From an uncultured Pelagibacteraceae bacterium (GTDB taxonomy: Bacteria > Pseudomonadota > Alphaproteobacteria > Pelagibacterales > Pelagibacteraceae), in NCBI GenBank assembly GCA_902579985.1, contig CACHIV010000001.1, forward strand, positions 1-64,000: a DNA stretch of 64,000 nucleotides. Direction: 5' to 3'. Shown piece after piece: positions 39,682 to 48,080 of the stretch. The notes under the pieces were generated by a model. That model was not told where the DNA came from, made no database searches, and worked only from the letters and a program-made list of their open reading frames with translations. A program made the translations under genes and the position numbers. The stretch's first letter is position 1, and each line of letters begins with the position of its first letter.

Positions 39682-40274
39682 TCTTTAATTTTTCTAATTA
39701 GTAGACTGGTCATTGATCTTTTTTTACAAAACTTATAGTCATTGTCTCCTAATTTTTTTCCAGTTGCATCATCGAATAATTTCCAATTGAATTTCACACA
39801 ACTAGTTGGTTTTTTTCCCAAATTTAATATCTTAAGTTCCACAGTTCTTGGTCCACGATCAGTAACTGAGAAAGTTCTAGTCTCACCTTTTTTCCACCAA
39901 CCTAAAGGAAACTTGCATCCATTTTTAATATATTTAGTACCTGACCTTCTTTGGTCATACACTCTACCCAAACACTGTCCATCATTAGTCACTGTAAAAA
40001 GCTGAGTTTTTTTTACTCTACCCTGTTTGTTTTTATTAGTTCTTTTATAGACTTTAATAATTTCTTTAGAGCCTGGAGCTCTCCAATCAATAGGACCGAC
40101 AATTTTTTTTCTTTTCTTTTCACCAAATACTAAGTCTGCAGGCGTAAATCTTATTTCGGTATCATCCCTGATGTCACCTCCAGTAAATAGCTCTAGTGGT
40201 ATAAATCTTTCATTAGATTGTGCATTTGAGGTAAATAGAAATAGAAATAAAAACAAAAATATTTTTTTCATCAT
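39678..40274 (-). CDS. Conserved-looking exported protein of unknown function
   Basis: Clear signal peptide (MMKKIFLFLFLFLFTSNAQSNE); no family recognised. Confidence 0.6.
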   Translation of the reverse strand: MMKKIFLFLFLFLFTSNAQSNERFIPLELFTGGDIRDDTEIRFTPADLVFGEKKRKKIVGPIDWRAPGSKEIIKVYKRTNKNKQGRVKKTQLFTVTNDGQCLGRVYDQRRSGTKYIKNGCKFPLGWWKKGETRTFSVTDRGPRTVELKILNLGKKPTSCVKFNWKLFDDATGKKLGDNDYKFCKKRSMTSLLIRKIKD

Positions 40275-40788
40275 CTAAAATATACTTTTTGAATATTTTT
40301 TCCAATTATCTTGATAGTGTTTGGTGTTTTCAAAGACTGCTTTTTTTTCTTCTTCAGTTACTTGTCTAATAATTTTTCCGGGAGATCCAACAACTAAAGA
40401 GTTATCGGGTATCTCCTTATTTTCAGTGATTAAAGCCTTTGCACCTATAATACAATTTTTTCCAATCTTAGCGTTATTAAGAATTACAGCACCTATTCCA
40501 ATCAAACTATTATCCCCTATCGTACATCCATGAAGCATAACCATGTGCCCTACTGTTACATTTTTTCCAATCTTTAAGGGAAAACCTGGATCAGTATGTA
40601 AAACACTTCCATCTTGAACATTTGAACCTTCGCCAATATGTATATTTTCAACATCTCCTCTTAATGTTGCGTTAAACCAAATACTTGAGTTTTTTTTCTA
40701 ACGTGACATCTCCAATAATAGTTGAATTGGGTGCAGACCAATTTTCTCCAAAGTTTTTTACTTTTTTATTTTCCAAATCATAAAACAT
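40275..40788 (-). pseudogene. Gamma-carbonic-anhydrase-family hexapeptide protein, reading frame interrupted at an A8 run
   Basis: ATG at 40788 gives [33 protein letters not shown] then stop; removing one A at 40690-40697 reads [38 protein letters not shown]... into the 40275-40544 ORF. Confidence 0.85.
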
Positions 40789-40808
40789 ATCTTATATATT
40801 ATTACTAC

Positions 40809-41363
40809 ATGTTAATAAAAACTCCAATATGCGATTATGGAAAGTCTGCAAAAAACTTTGAACTAAAATCAGTAAGTAATGAAATTATTAAATTGGATGA
40901 TATTCGAGGGAAAAATGGATCTTTAATTATGTTTATATGTAATCATTGTCCTTATGTAAAAGCAGTGATTAAAGATATAGTTGAGGATTGTAAAAATTTA
41001 GAAAAATTTGGAATTAAATCTGTTGCAATTTGTTCAAATGACTCAATTAATTATCCTGAAGATTCATATGATAAAATGATTGAGTTCTCAAAAAAGTATA
41101 ATTTTAATTTTCCTTATCTAATTGATGAAACTCAGAAAGTTGCTAAAGATTATAATGCTGTGTGTACACCTGATTTTTTTGGTTATAATAATCAATTAGA
41201 ACTTCAATACAGAGGAAGAATAAGAGAATTAAAAGATTTAAAACCTATTAATAATGGTGAGAGTGATTTATTTAAAGCTATGAAAAAAATAGCTGAAACA
41301 CAAAGTGGTCCTAAAGAACAAGTTCCAAGTATGGGTTGTAATATAAAATGGATAAATAATTAA
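40809..41363 (+). CDS. Thioredoxin-fold AhpC/TSA-like protein (ATG 40809 preferred over 40722)
   Basis: NGSLIMFICNHCPYVKAVIKDI ... YNAVCTPDFFGYNNQLELQYRGRI; the 40722 extension is antisense to the gamma-CA gene. Confidence 0.85.
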   Translation: MLIKTPICDYGKSAKNFELKSVSNEIIKLDDIRGKNGSLIMFICNHCPYVKAVIKDIVEDCKNLEKFGIKSVAICSNDSINYPEDSYDKMIEFSKKYNFNFPYLIDETQKVAKDYNAVCTPDFFGYNNQLELQYRGRIRELKDLKPINNGESDLFKAMKKIAETQSGPKEQVPSMGCNIKWINN

Positions 41364-42445
41364 TGTACTTGATTATTACAAAATCTTTTCCACCTGATGT
41401 AGGCGGAATGCAAAATTTGATGTGGGGATTAACTAATGAATTATCAAAGCACTATATGTTAAAAGTTTTTGCTGATTATCATAATAATCATAAAGATTTT
41501 GATGAAAAAATTTCTTTTTCCATTGAAAGAGTTGGAGGTATTAAGCTTTTTAGAAAATATAGGAAGGCTCAACTAATTAATGAATATATTAAAAGAAATA
41601 AAATTAAAGCTATAATTGCAGACCATTGGAAAAGCCTTGAATTAATAAAAACTGATAAAAAAAAAATATGTTTAATTCACTCGAAAGAAATAAATCATAA
41701 TAAAGAATCTAATCTTAACAAAAGAGTTTTAAATGTTTTAAATAATGTAGATGTGGTTGTTTCTAATTCTAGATTTACTAAAAATCTAGCAACTAGTTGT
41801 GGAGTTAAAGAAAATAAAATTACAGTAATTAATCCAGGAGTAAACAAGGTTCAAGAATTAAATAATAAATCATTAGAAAAAGTGGAAAGTTTATTAAAAT
41901 ATAAATCACCAAGATTAATTACTATTTCTAGATATGATAAAAGAAAAAATCATGAAAAAGTTATTATGGCTTTGAGAAACTTAAAACAATCTTATCCTAA
42001 TATAGTATATATATGTATTGGTCATGGGGACGAAGAAGAGAATATTAAAAAACTTGTAAAAGAACTAAATTTAAGTGAACAAGTAATGTTTTTTAAAGAC
42101 ATTTCTAATGAACTTAAGAATGCAATATTAGCAAAATCAAACGTTTTCGTAATGCCATCTGTTGCCTATAAAAAATCTGTTGAAGGTTTTGGTATTGCTT
42201 ATGTAGAAGCTGCACAATACGGAATACCATCTATTGGAGGTATTCATGGTGGTGCTGCAGATGCAATTGAACATGAAAAAAATGGATTAATTTGTGATGG
42301 TGATGATTTAGATGAAATTTATTCCTCTATTAATTTTATTTTAAAAAATAATAAATACTTAGAATATGGAAAATCAGCTAAAGAAAATTCTGAAAAATTT
42401 AGATGGGAAAAAATAATTAACCAATATAAAAAAATATTAATCTAA
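41363..42445 (+). CDS. Glycosyltransferase family 4
   Basis: FPPDVGGMQNLMWGL; RLITISRYDKRKNHEKVIMAL; VEGFGIAYVEAAQYGIPSIGGIHGGAADAIEHEKNGLI. Confidence 0.9.
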   Translation: MYLIITKSFPPDVGGMQNLMWGLTNELSKHYMLKVFADYHNNHKDFDEKISFSIERVGGIKLFRKYRKAQLINEYIKRNKIKAIIADHWKSLELIKTDKKKICLIHSKEINHNKESNLNKRVLNVLNNVDVVVSNSRFTKNLATSCGVKENKITVINPGVNKVQELNNKSLEKVESLLKYKSPRLITISRYDKRKNHEKVIMALRNLKQSYPNIVYICIGHGDEEENIKKLVKELNLSEQVMFFKDISNELKNAILAKSNVFVMPSVAYKKSVEGFGIAYVEAAQYGIPSIGGIHGGAADAIEHEKNGLICDGDDLDEIYSSINFILKNNKYLEYGKSAKENSEKFRWEKIINQYKKILI

Positions 42446-43378
42446 AGCTTTAATTATTTTTTCAAAAATTTTTTCTGCACTTAATTTATTTAAATCATCG
42501 ACCTGGACAGCTTTAAATTTTTCTCTTTCAATGCTAACTTTGAAAGCTGTGGTATGTTTACCAAATAAAGTTAATCCTTTCACATTCAAATGTGCAGCCA
42601 TATGAGCTGGGCCTGTATCATTAGCTATAATAAATGAACTATCTTTAATTAAAGAAGACAATTGACAAATATTTAATATTTTTTCATTATCTAGTATAGT
42701 TATAGCTTCTATATTTTTTGCATCATTAATTTCTGATGGTCCCGGAGCTACAACAATTTTATATTCATCATTATATTTATTTTTAATTAGTTCAATCAAT
42801 TCATTATAGTATGGCCATTTTTTAATTTTTAAATGAGGTGAGCAAAAAGGAAATAATAAAATATAATTTTTTAATCTATACTTATTTTTAATTGTATCTA
42901 TATTAGTGCAAGCCCAGCTAAAACTAGGTTTTAAAGTATTTGAAGTATTAAGACCAGAATATCTTAATTGATGATCAAATCGCTCTAATACAGGATTTTT
43001 ATCAAATTCAATTTTAGAGGTATTTATTGGTAAAGTAGTCTCAGAACTAGACCATACGTTAAAATCAGATTTAGGAAATAAGATATTTTTATAAAAAACT
43101 GTTCGAGATGAGTTTTGAAGATCATAGACTTTTTTAAAATTTAATTTTTTTAAAGATCTAGTTAATTGATAAAGATAAATAAGATTAAATTTAGATAATC
43201 TTTTATCTAAAATAATATTATTAATATTAGGGTTTTTCTTAAATAAATCCAAATATGGTTTAGTTGTTAATAAATGAATTTGATCTTCTTTATGATTTTC
43301 AGAAATATCTTGAATTGCACCACAAGCTTGAGCTATATCTCCAAGTGAACCATGTTTAATAATTAAAATATTAGACAT
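42437..43378 (-). CDS. Glycosyltransferase family 9 (heptosyltransferase-like)
   Basis: ILIIKHGSLGDIAQACGAIQDI; FIIANDTGPAHMAAHLNVKGLTLFGKH. Confidence 0.88.
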   Translation of the reverse strand: MSNILIIKHGSLGDIAQACGAIQDISENHKEDQIHLLTTKPYLDLFKKNPNINNIILDKRLSKFNLIYLYQLTRSLKKLNFKKVYDLQNSSRTVFYKNILFPKSDFNVWSSSETTLPINTSKIEFDKNPVLERFDHQLRYSGLNTSNTLKPSFSWACTNIDTIKNKYRLKNYILLFPFCSPHLKIKKWPYYNELIELIKNKYNDEYKIVVAPGPSEINDAKNIEAITILDNEKILNICQLSSLIKDSSFIIANDTGPAHMAAHLNVKGLTLFGKHTTAFKVSIEREKFKAVQVDDLNKLSAEKIFEKIIKALD

Positions 43379-43410
43379 ATATTTGACAACATAACATAGT
43401 ATAAAACATT

Positions 43411-43800
43411 ATGAATAAAATTCTAGTCGAAGTATCTGTTGGAGAGCTTTTAGATAAAATCTCTATTTTGGAAATTAAAAAAGATAAGATTAAAGATTCT
43501 GAAAAACTAAAGTTTATTAACTATGAACATAATGTTTTAAAAGATCAATTAGATAAAAAAGTAAAGACTAACAAAAAAATTGATGAATTATTTCGATCTT
43601 TGAAAAAAATTAATTTCCAACTCTGGGTTATAGAAGATGATAAAAGAATTTGTGAAAAAAACTCAAACTTTGGAGAAAAATTTATAAAACTTTCTAGAGA
43701 TGTTCATTTCTTAAATGATGAAAGAGCAAGATTGAAATTAAAAATTAATGAACTTACTGGTTCTGTAATAAAAGAAATAAAACAATACCAAAGTTATTAA
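43411..43800 (+). CDS. Small helical protein, DUF6165-like
   Basis: VEVSVGELLDKISILEIKKDKIKD ... LWVIEDDKRICEKN; recalled family, not searched. Confidence 0.6.
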   Translation: MNKILVEVSVGELLDKISILEIKKDKIKDSEKLKFINYEHNVLKDQLDKKVKTNKKIDELFRSLKKINFQLWVIEDDKRICEKNSNFGEKFIKLSRDVHFLNDERARLKLKINELTGSVIKEIKQYQSY

Positions 43801-43805
43801 TTAAA

Positions 43806-44633
43806 ATGAAAAGGAATACTTTTGATTTAAATGCTAAGTTTTCATATAAAAAAATTAATTCAGAATTAAAAAATTTTTTAAATATTTATAAAAAAAGACC
43901 AATTAAAAACAACGATGGTGGATGTCGAATTAATCATGCATTCGCAATTTATTATATATTAAAAAAATTAAAACCTAAGCTAGTAATTGAGTCAGGCGTA
44001 TACAAAGGACAAACTACATGGTTAATTGAAAAAACACTTCCAAAAACAAAACTAATCTGTATTGACATTAACCTTTCACAAAGAAAATACGTATCAAAAA
44101 AGGCAAAATATTCTAATATAGATTTTAAATTTCATGATTTTTCAAAAATACCTTTAAATACTTTAGTTTTTTTTGATGATCATGTTAATCATTTAGATAG
44201 AATTAAAGAGACGAATTTTTTTAAAATCAAAAATATTATATTTGAAGATAATTATAATAACAAAGATGGAGACTTTCAAACAATCAAACAGTTATATGAA
44301 AATCATAAATTTATACATAATGAAAGTTTTTTTAGTTATATAAAAACTTTTTTTCTATTTTTAAAAATGATATTCAAAAAAATTATTTCAAATAAATATA
44401 ATGCTTTCAAAGATTTAGACATAATAAAGAATCGAATTAGAGATTTTTATTTTTATAAAAATTATAAAAATAATATAAAAAATAATATAAATTTTTATTT
44501 TGAGTTTCCTCCTTTGGTTAAAATTAAAATGAAAACAAAAAAACCTTTATTAAAAAAAATTAATTTAAGATCTAGTGAATTATTTCAAGAATTAAAGTTT
44601 TATAATTATATTACTTTTATTAAACTTAAATAA
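43806..44633 (+). CDS. Putative SAM-dependent methyltransferase-like protein
   Basis: LVIESGVYKGQTTWLIEKTLPKTKLICIDINL; NTLVFFDDHVNHLDRIKE; IIFEDNYN. Confidence 0.55.
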   Translation: MKRNTFDLNAKFSYKKINSELKNFLNIYKKRPIKNNDGGCRINHAFAIYYILKKLKPKLVIESGVYKGQTTWLIEKTLPKTKLICIDINLSQRKYVSKKAKYSNIDFKFHDFSKIPLNTLVFFDDHVNHLDRIKETNFFKIKNIIFEDNYNNKDGDFQTIKQLYENHKFIHNESFFSYIKTFFLFLKMIFKKIISNKYNAFKDLDIIKNRIRDFYFYKNYKNNIKNNINFYFEFPPLVKIKMKTKKPLLKKINLRSSELFQELKFYNYITFIKLK

Positions 44634-44639
44634 TTAAAT

Positions 44640-45314
44640 TTATGAAACACTATATTTTTTTTCTAAAAATTTAATAAAGTTATGAATGATAAATGTCATA
44701 AATAAATAAATACTCCCAGCTACAACGAATATTTCTATTGGCTTAAATGTTGTTGAAATTATATATTTTGCAACTCCTGTTAAGTCCATCAATGTAACTG
44801 TACTTGCTAAAGAAGTTCCTTTCATCATTAATATAATTTCATTACCATAAGCTGGCAAAGATTGTCTGATAGCTATTGGTATTTGAATTTTATAAAAAAT
44901 AATTTTATTAGAAATACCTAAACTTTTACCAGCTTCGATAAAACCTGGATTAATAGTCTGAAAAGCAGATCTTAATATTTCTGATGTATATGCGCCAGTA
45001 TTTAAGGCAAAAGCAATAATTGCACACCAATAAGGTTCTTTAAAAATAACCCATAAAAAAGTTGATCTAAAGTATTCAATTTGTCCTAAACCAAAATAGA
45101 TAATAAATATTTGAACGAGTAATGGTGTGCCTCTAAAAACATAAGAATATCCATAAGCAAATTTATTTAAGAATATATTCTTATTTAATCTAAGAATAGC
45201 AAATACAAGTCCAATAAATAATCCTATGATTAGAGAAACAGATAAAAGTTTTAGAGTAATTACAGTGGCACCAAGCAATTTTGGTAAACTATTAGCCATT
45301 AATTCAAAATCCAT
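44640..45314 (-). CDS. Polar amino acid ABC transporter permease
   Basis: YVFRGTPLLVQIFIIYFGLGQ; GAYTSEILRSAFQTINPGFIEAGKSLGIS. Confidence 0.9.
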   Translation of the reverse strand: MDFELMANSLPKLLGATVITLKLLSVSLIIGLFIGLVFAILRLNKNIFLNKFAYGYSYVFRGTPLLVQIFIIYFGLGQIEYFRSTFLWVIFKEPYWCAIIAFALNTGAYTSEILRSAFQTINPGFIEAGKSLGISNKIIFYKIQIPIAIRQSLPAYGNEIILMMKGTSLASTVTLMDLTGVAKYIISTTFKPIEIFVVAGSIYLFMTFIIHNFIKFLEKKYSVS

Positions 45315-46006
45315 TAATACCCCTTGCTATATTTAGTTTCCAATCTGTTAATTAATTTCATACTTAAAAAAGTAAGCAATAGATATAAAACTGCTGCAAA
45401 TGAATAAAAGAACAAAGGATCTCTGGTAGATCCTGCTGCAATATAAGATTGTCTCATTATTTCAACTAAACCTGTAACCGAAATTAAAGATGTATCTTTA
45501 AGTGTGATTTGCCAAACATTACTTAAATTCGGTATTGCTAGTCGAAGCATTTGAGGAAGGATAATTTTATAAAATTGTTTGAATTTGCTAAAACCCAAAA
45601 CTTTGGCAGCTTCAAATTGACCTTTATCAATAGACTGTATTGCTCCTCTAAAAACTTCAGTAGAATAAGCACCAGAAATAATTCCAATAGCAAATGAGCC
45701 AGTAACAAATGCATTGATTTCTATGTATTCATTATAGCCAAACATTGAAGCAACAAACATAATTGCTCCACTTCCACCAAAAAAGAAAAGATAAATGACT
45801 AGTAATTCAGGGACACCTCTAATTACTGTTGTGTAAATGTTTGCAGTTAAATTAAGAAATTTATATTTAGATAACTTTAATGGAGTAAAAATTGCTGCAA
45901 AACTAAAACCTATTAACATTGCTGTAATTGATACAGCTATTGTCATAAGGGTCGCATAAAATAACTCATCACCCCAACCAGTATCTCCAAATGCTAGAAG
46001 TTCCAT
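45314..46006 (-). CDS. Polar amino acid ABC transporter permease
   Basis: YTTVIRGVPELLVIYLFFFGG; GAYSTEVFRGAIQSIDKGQFEAAKVLGFS. Confidence 0.9.
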   Translation of the reverse strand: MELLAFGDTGWGDELFYATLMTIAVSITAMLIGFSFAAIFTPLKLSKYKFLNLTANIYTTVIRGVPELLVIYLFFFGGSGAIMFVASMFGYNEYIEINAFVTGSFAIGIISGAYSTEVFRGAIQSIDKGQFEAAKVLGFSKFKQFYKIILPQMLRLAIPNLSNVWQITLKDTSLISVTGLVEIMRQSYIAAGSTRDPLFFYSFAAVLYLLLTFLSMKLINRLETKYSKGY

Positions 46007-46011
46007 ACAGA

Positions 46012-46038
46012 TTGGCGACTATACATTATAGTCGCCAA
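46012..46038 (-). promoter_or_regulatory. Strong intercistronic stem-loop between SBP and first permease
   Basis: TTGGCGACTATA-cat-TATAGTCGCCAA: perfect 12-bp stem, 3-nt loop, no U-tract, 5 nt upstream of the permease ATG. Confidence 0.8.
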
Positions 46039-46050
46039 ATCTAAAATTAA

Positions 46051-46878
46051 TTACATAGAAGCGTCGAAACCGAACCATTTAGTAGCTATTCTACTAATAT
46101 CTCCGTTCTTTCTTGCTTTATTAATTGCAGCGTTAAACTTGTTTAAAAGTTCAGTATCATCTTTTCTGATACCAACTCCAACGCCATTTCCAAATGCACC
46201 ACCTGAAAAAGTTGGTCCAGTTAAAACAACAGGTTTACCAGATTTCTCAGCATAATCACTAAACGCAACAGCTGCTGCTAATGCAGCATCACATCTTCCT
46301 GAGGCTAAATCTAAATTAACTTCATCTTGTGTTTTATAAGTTCTTACATTTACCTTTCCAACGTCACCTGAATCTAAAAAGTTTTGATGGATAGTGGCTG
46401 TTTGAACACAAACTGTTTTTCCTGCTAAGGCAGCAGTAAGAGTTTTTAATGCTTTTTTTGCTGCTGCATTAGGTTTAGTTAAATTAATTCCAGCTGGAGT
46501 GTCTAAACCTTCTAGACTAGAACCTTTCATAACTGCTAACGAAGCAACTTCATCTGCATAACCTTGAGAAAAGCTAATTGCTTTTTGTCTTTCTGCTGTA
46601 ATTGACATTCCTGCCATTATTGCATCAAACTTTCTCATGATTAATGCTGGTATCATTCCATCCCAGTCTTGCTCAACGATTACACATTGTTGTCCAATGT
46701 ATCTACAAAGAGTCCAAGCTAATTCAACTTCAAATCCAATTAATTTTCCAGATTCATCTTTTGAATTCCATGGAGGATATGCTCCTTCAGTTCCTATTCT
46801 TATTTTATCAGCATGAACACTTCCCATTACTAATAAAGAAAATAAAACTGAAAAAATAGTTTTTTTAAATATATTCAT
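46051..46878 (-). CDS. Polar amino acid ABC transporter substrate-binding protein (start moved from 46974)
   Basis: MNIFKKTIFSVLFSLLVMGSVHADKIRIGTEGAYPPWN, with SD AAAGGAGAAA just upstream. Confidence 0.9.
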   Translation of the reverse strand: MNIFKKTIFSVLFSLLVMGSVHADKIRIGTEGAYPPWNSKDESGKLIGFEVELAWTLCRYIGQQCVIVEQDWDGMIPALIMRKFDAIMAGMSITAERQKAISFSQGYADEVASLAVMKGSSLEGLDTPAGINLTKPNAAAKKALKTLTAALAGKTVCVQTATIHQNFLDSGDVGKVNVRTYKTQDEVNLDLASGRCDAALAAAVAFSDYAEKSGKPVVLTGPTFSGGAFGNGVGVGIRKDDTELLNKFNAAINKARKNGDISRIATKWFGFDASM

Positions 46879-46937
46879 TATTTTCTCCTTTAATAAAAGA
46901 AATAGTATTTCACAAATCCAAGATTTAAAAAAGAAAA

Positions 46938-47981
46938 TTAATGATTTATTGATGAAGAAAAATTCCAAGAACAATCAAAACTAGGCACGTAAACCCTAGA
47001 TAATTTAGTATTTCCAAAGTGATGATAAAAAACATTAAGCCAATTTTCAACTTGGTGGGGTTTTTTATCTTGGCTACCAACTTGTGCTGTAATAACACCT
47101 TTTGGTTTTAAAATTCTTACTAAAGAGTCCATATTTTTTGATGCTAAATCAATACAAAATTGATCATCATTTAAATCAACGAATATATGATCATAAGTAT
47201 CTTGTTTAACTGATTTGATACTTTCAAATGCATCTCCCCAAACACATTTAACCGAATTTTTTTCAGTAGCTTTTTTTGCAATCTCTCCAAGGTGTTTATT
47301 ACAAACTTCTACTACTTCAGGGTCAAGCTCATACCAATCAATAAAGTTAAATCTTTTAGAAATACATTCTCTTGCAACACCTCCGTCTCCTCCACCAATT
47401 ATTGCTGCTCTTTCATTTGAATTGTTTAATTTTAATCCTGCACCAACAAAAGTTGAACTATAAAGATGCTCATCTGTTGATGCTACTTGAATTTCACCGT
47501 CAATAAATAAAGATTTACCAAATTGTTCTAAATCTAAAATTTCAATATGTTGACCAACTTTAGATTTAAAATCTTCCAATACATCATTTACGACATATGA
47601 TTTTTGTAATCCTGGGGAGCTGTAAATATCGTAATAGAGAGATTTAGTATCTCTATCAAATTCCTTTTTAACTATTCTTTTGTATTCAAATTCATTTTTA
47701 ACAATATCTATCGCAACAGATGGGCTTATTTTTCCACATGTAAAAAAATCAAAACTTATTATTCCTTTTTCTGGGAAAGTATGAAAGCTAATATGGCTCT
47801 CAGCCAATAATGCTAAAATAGTAAATCCCTGAGGTTCAAATTTATACTTTGAAATATTTAAAATAGTAACATCAGCCGCTTTTGCAATTTTGTTAATTAC
47901 TTTTTCGAAAACTGAAGGATCATACTCCTTCATAGTTCCGATTATATCTAAAGTAATGTGCTCACCTACTTTTTTTACCAA
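46938..47981 (-). CDS. Fusion of S-adenosylmethionine decarboxylase (SpeD) and spermidine synthase (SpeE)
   Basis: N-term LAESHISFHTFPEKGIISFDFFTCG (pyruvoyl self-cleavage site); C-term LFIDGEIQVASTDEHLYSS, AAIIGGGDGGVARECI, WYELDPEVVEVC, FVDLNDDQ. Confidence 0.92.
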   Translation of the reverse strand: MVKKVGEHITLDIIGTMKEYDPSVFEKVINKIAKAADVTILNISKYKFEPQGFTILALLAESHISFHTFPEKGIISFDFFTCGKISPSVAIDIVKNEFEYKRIVKKEFDRDTKSLYYDIYSSPGLQKSYVVNDVLEDFKSKVGQHIEILDLEQFGKSLFIDGEIQVASTDEHLYSSTFVGAGLKLNNSNERAAIIGGGDGGVARECISKRFNFIDWYELDPEVVEVCNKHLGEIAKKATEKNSVKCVWGDAFESIKSVKQDTYDHIFVDLNDDQFCIDLASKNMDSLVRILKPKGVITAQVGSQDKKPHQVENWLNVFYHHFGNTKLSRVYVPSFDCSWNFSSSINH

Positions 47982-48080
47982 TTTTTATTCTCCCGTTTCT
48001 AATAAATAGTAGCTAAACAAATTTTTTTACTTCTTTCAAATAAAAAACTACTGTAAACTTTATCCACAAGGAATGTAATT

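Noticed and set aside
40722-40808. N-terminal extension of the AhpC/TSA-like ORF
   Set aside because: Antisense to the broken gamma-CA gene; family alignment starts at ATG 40809.
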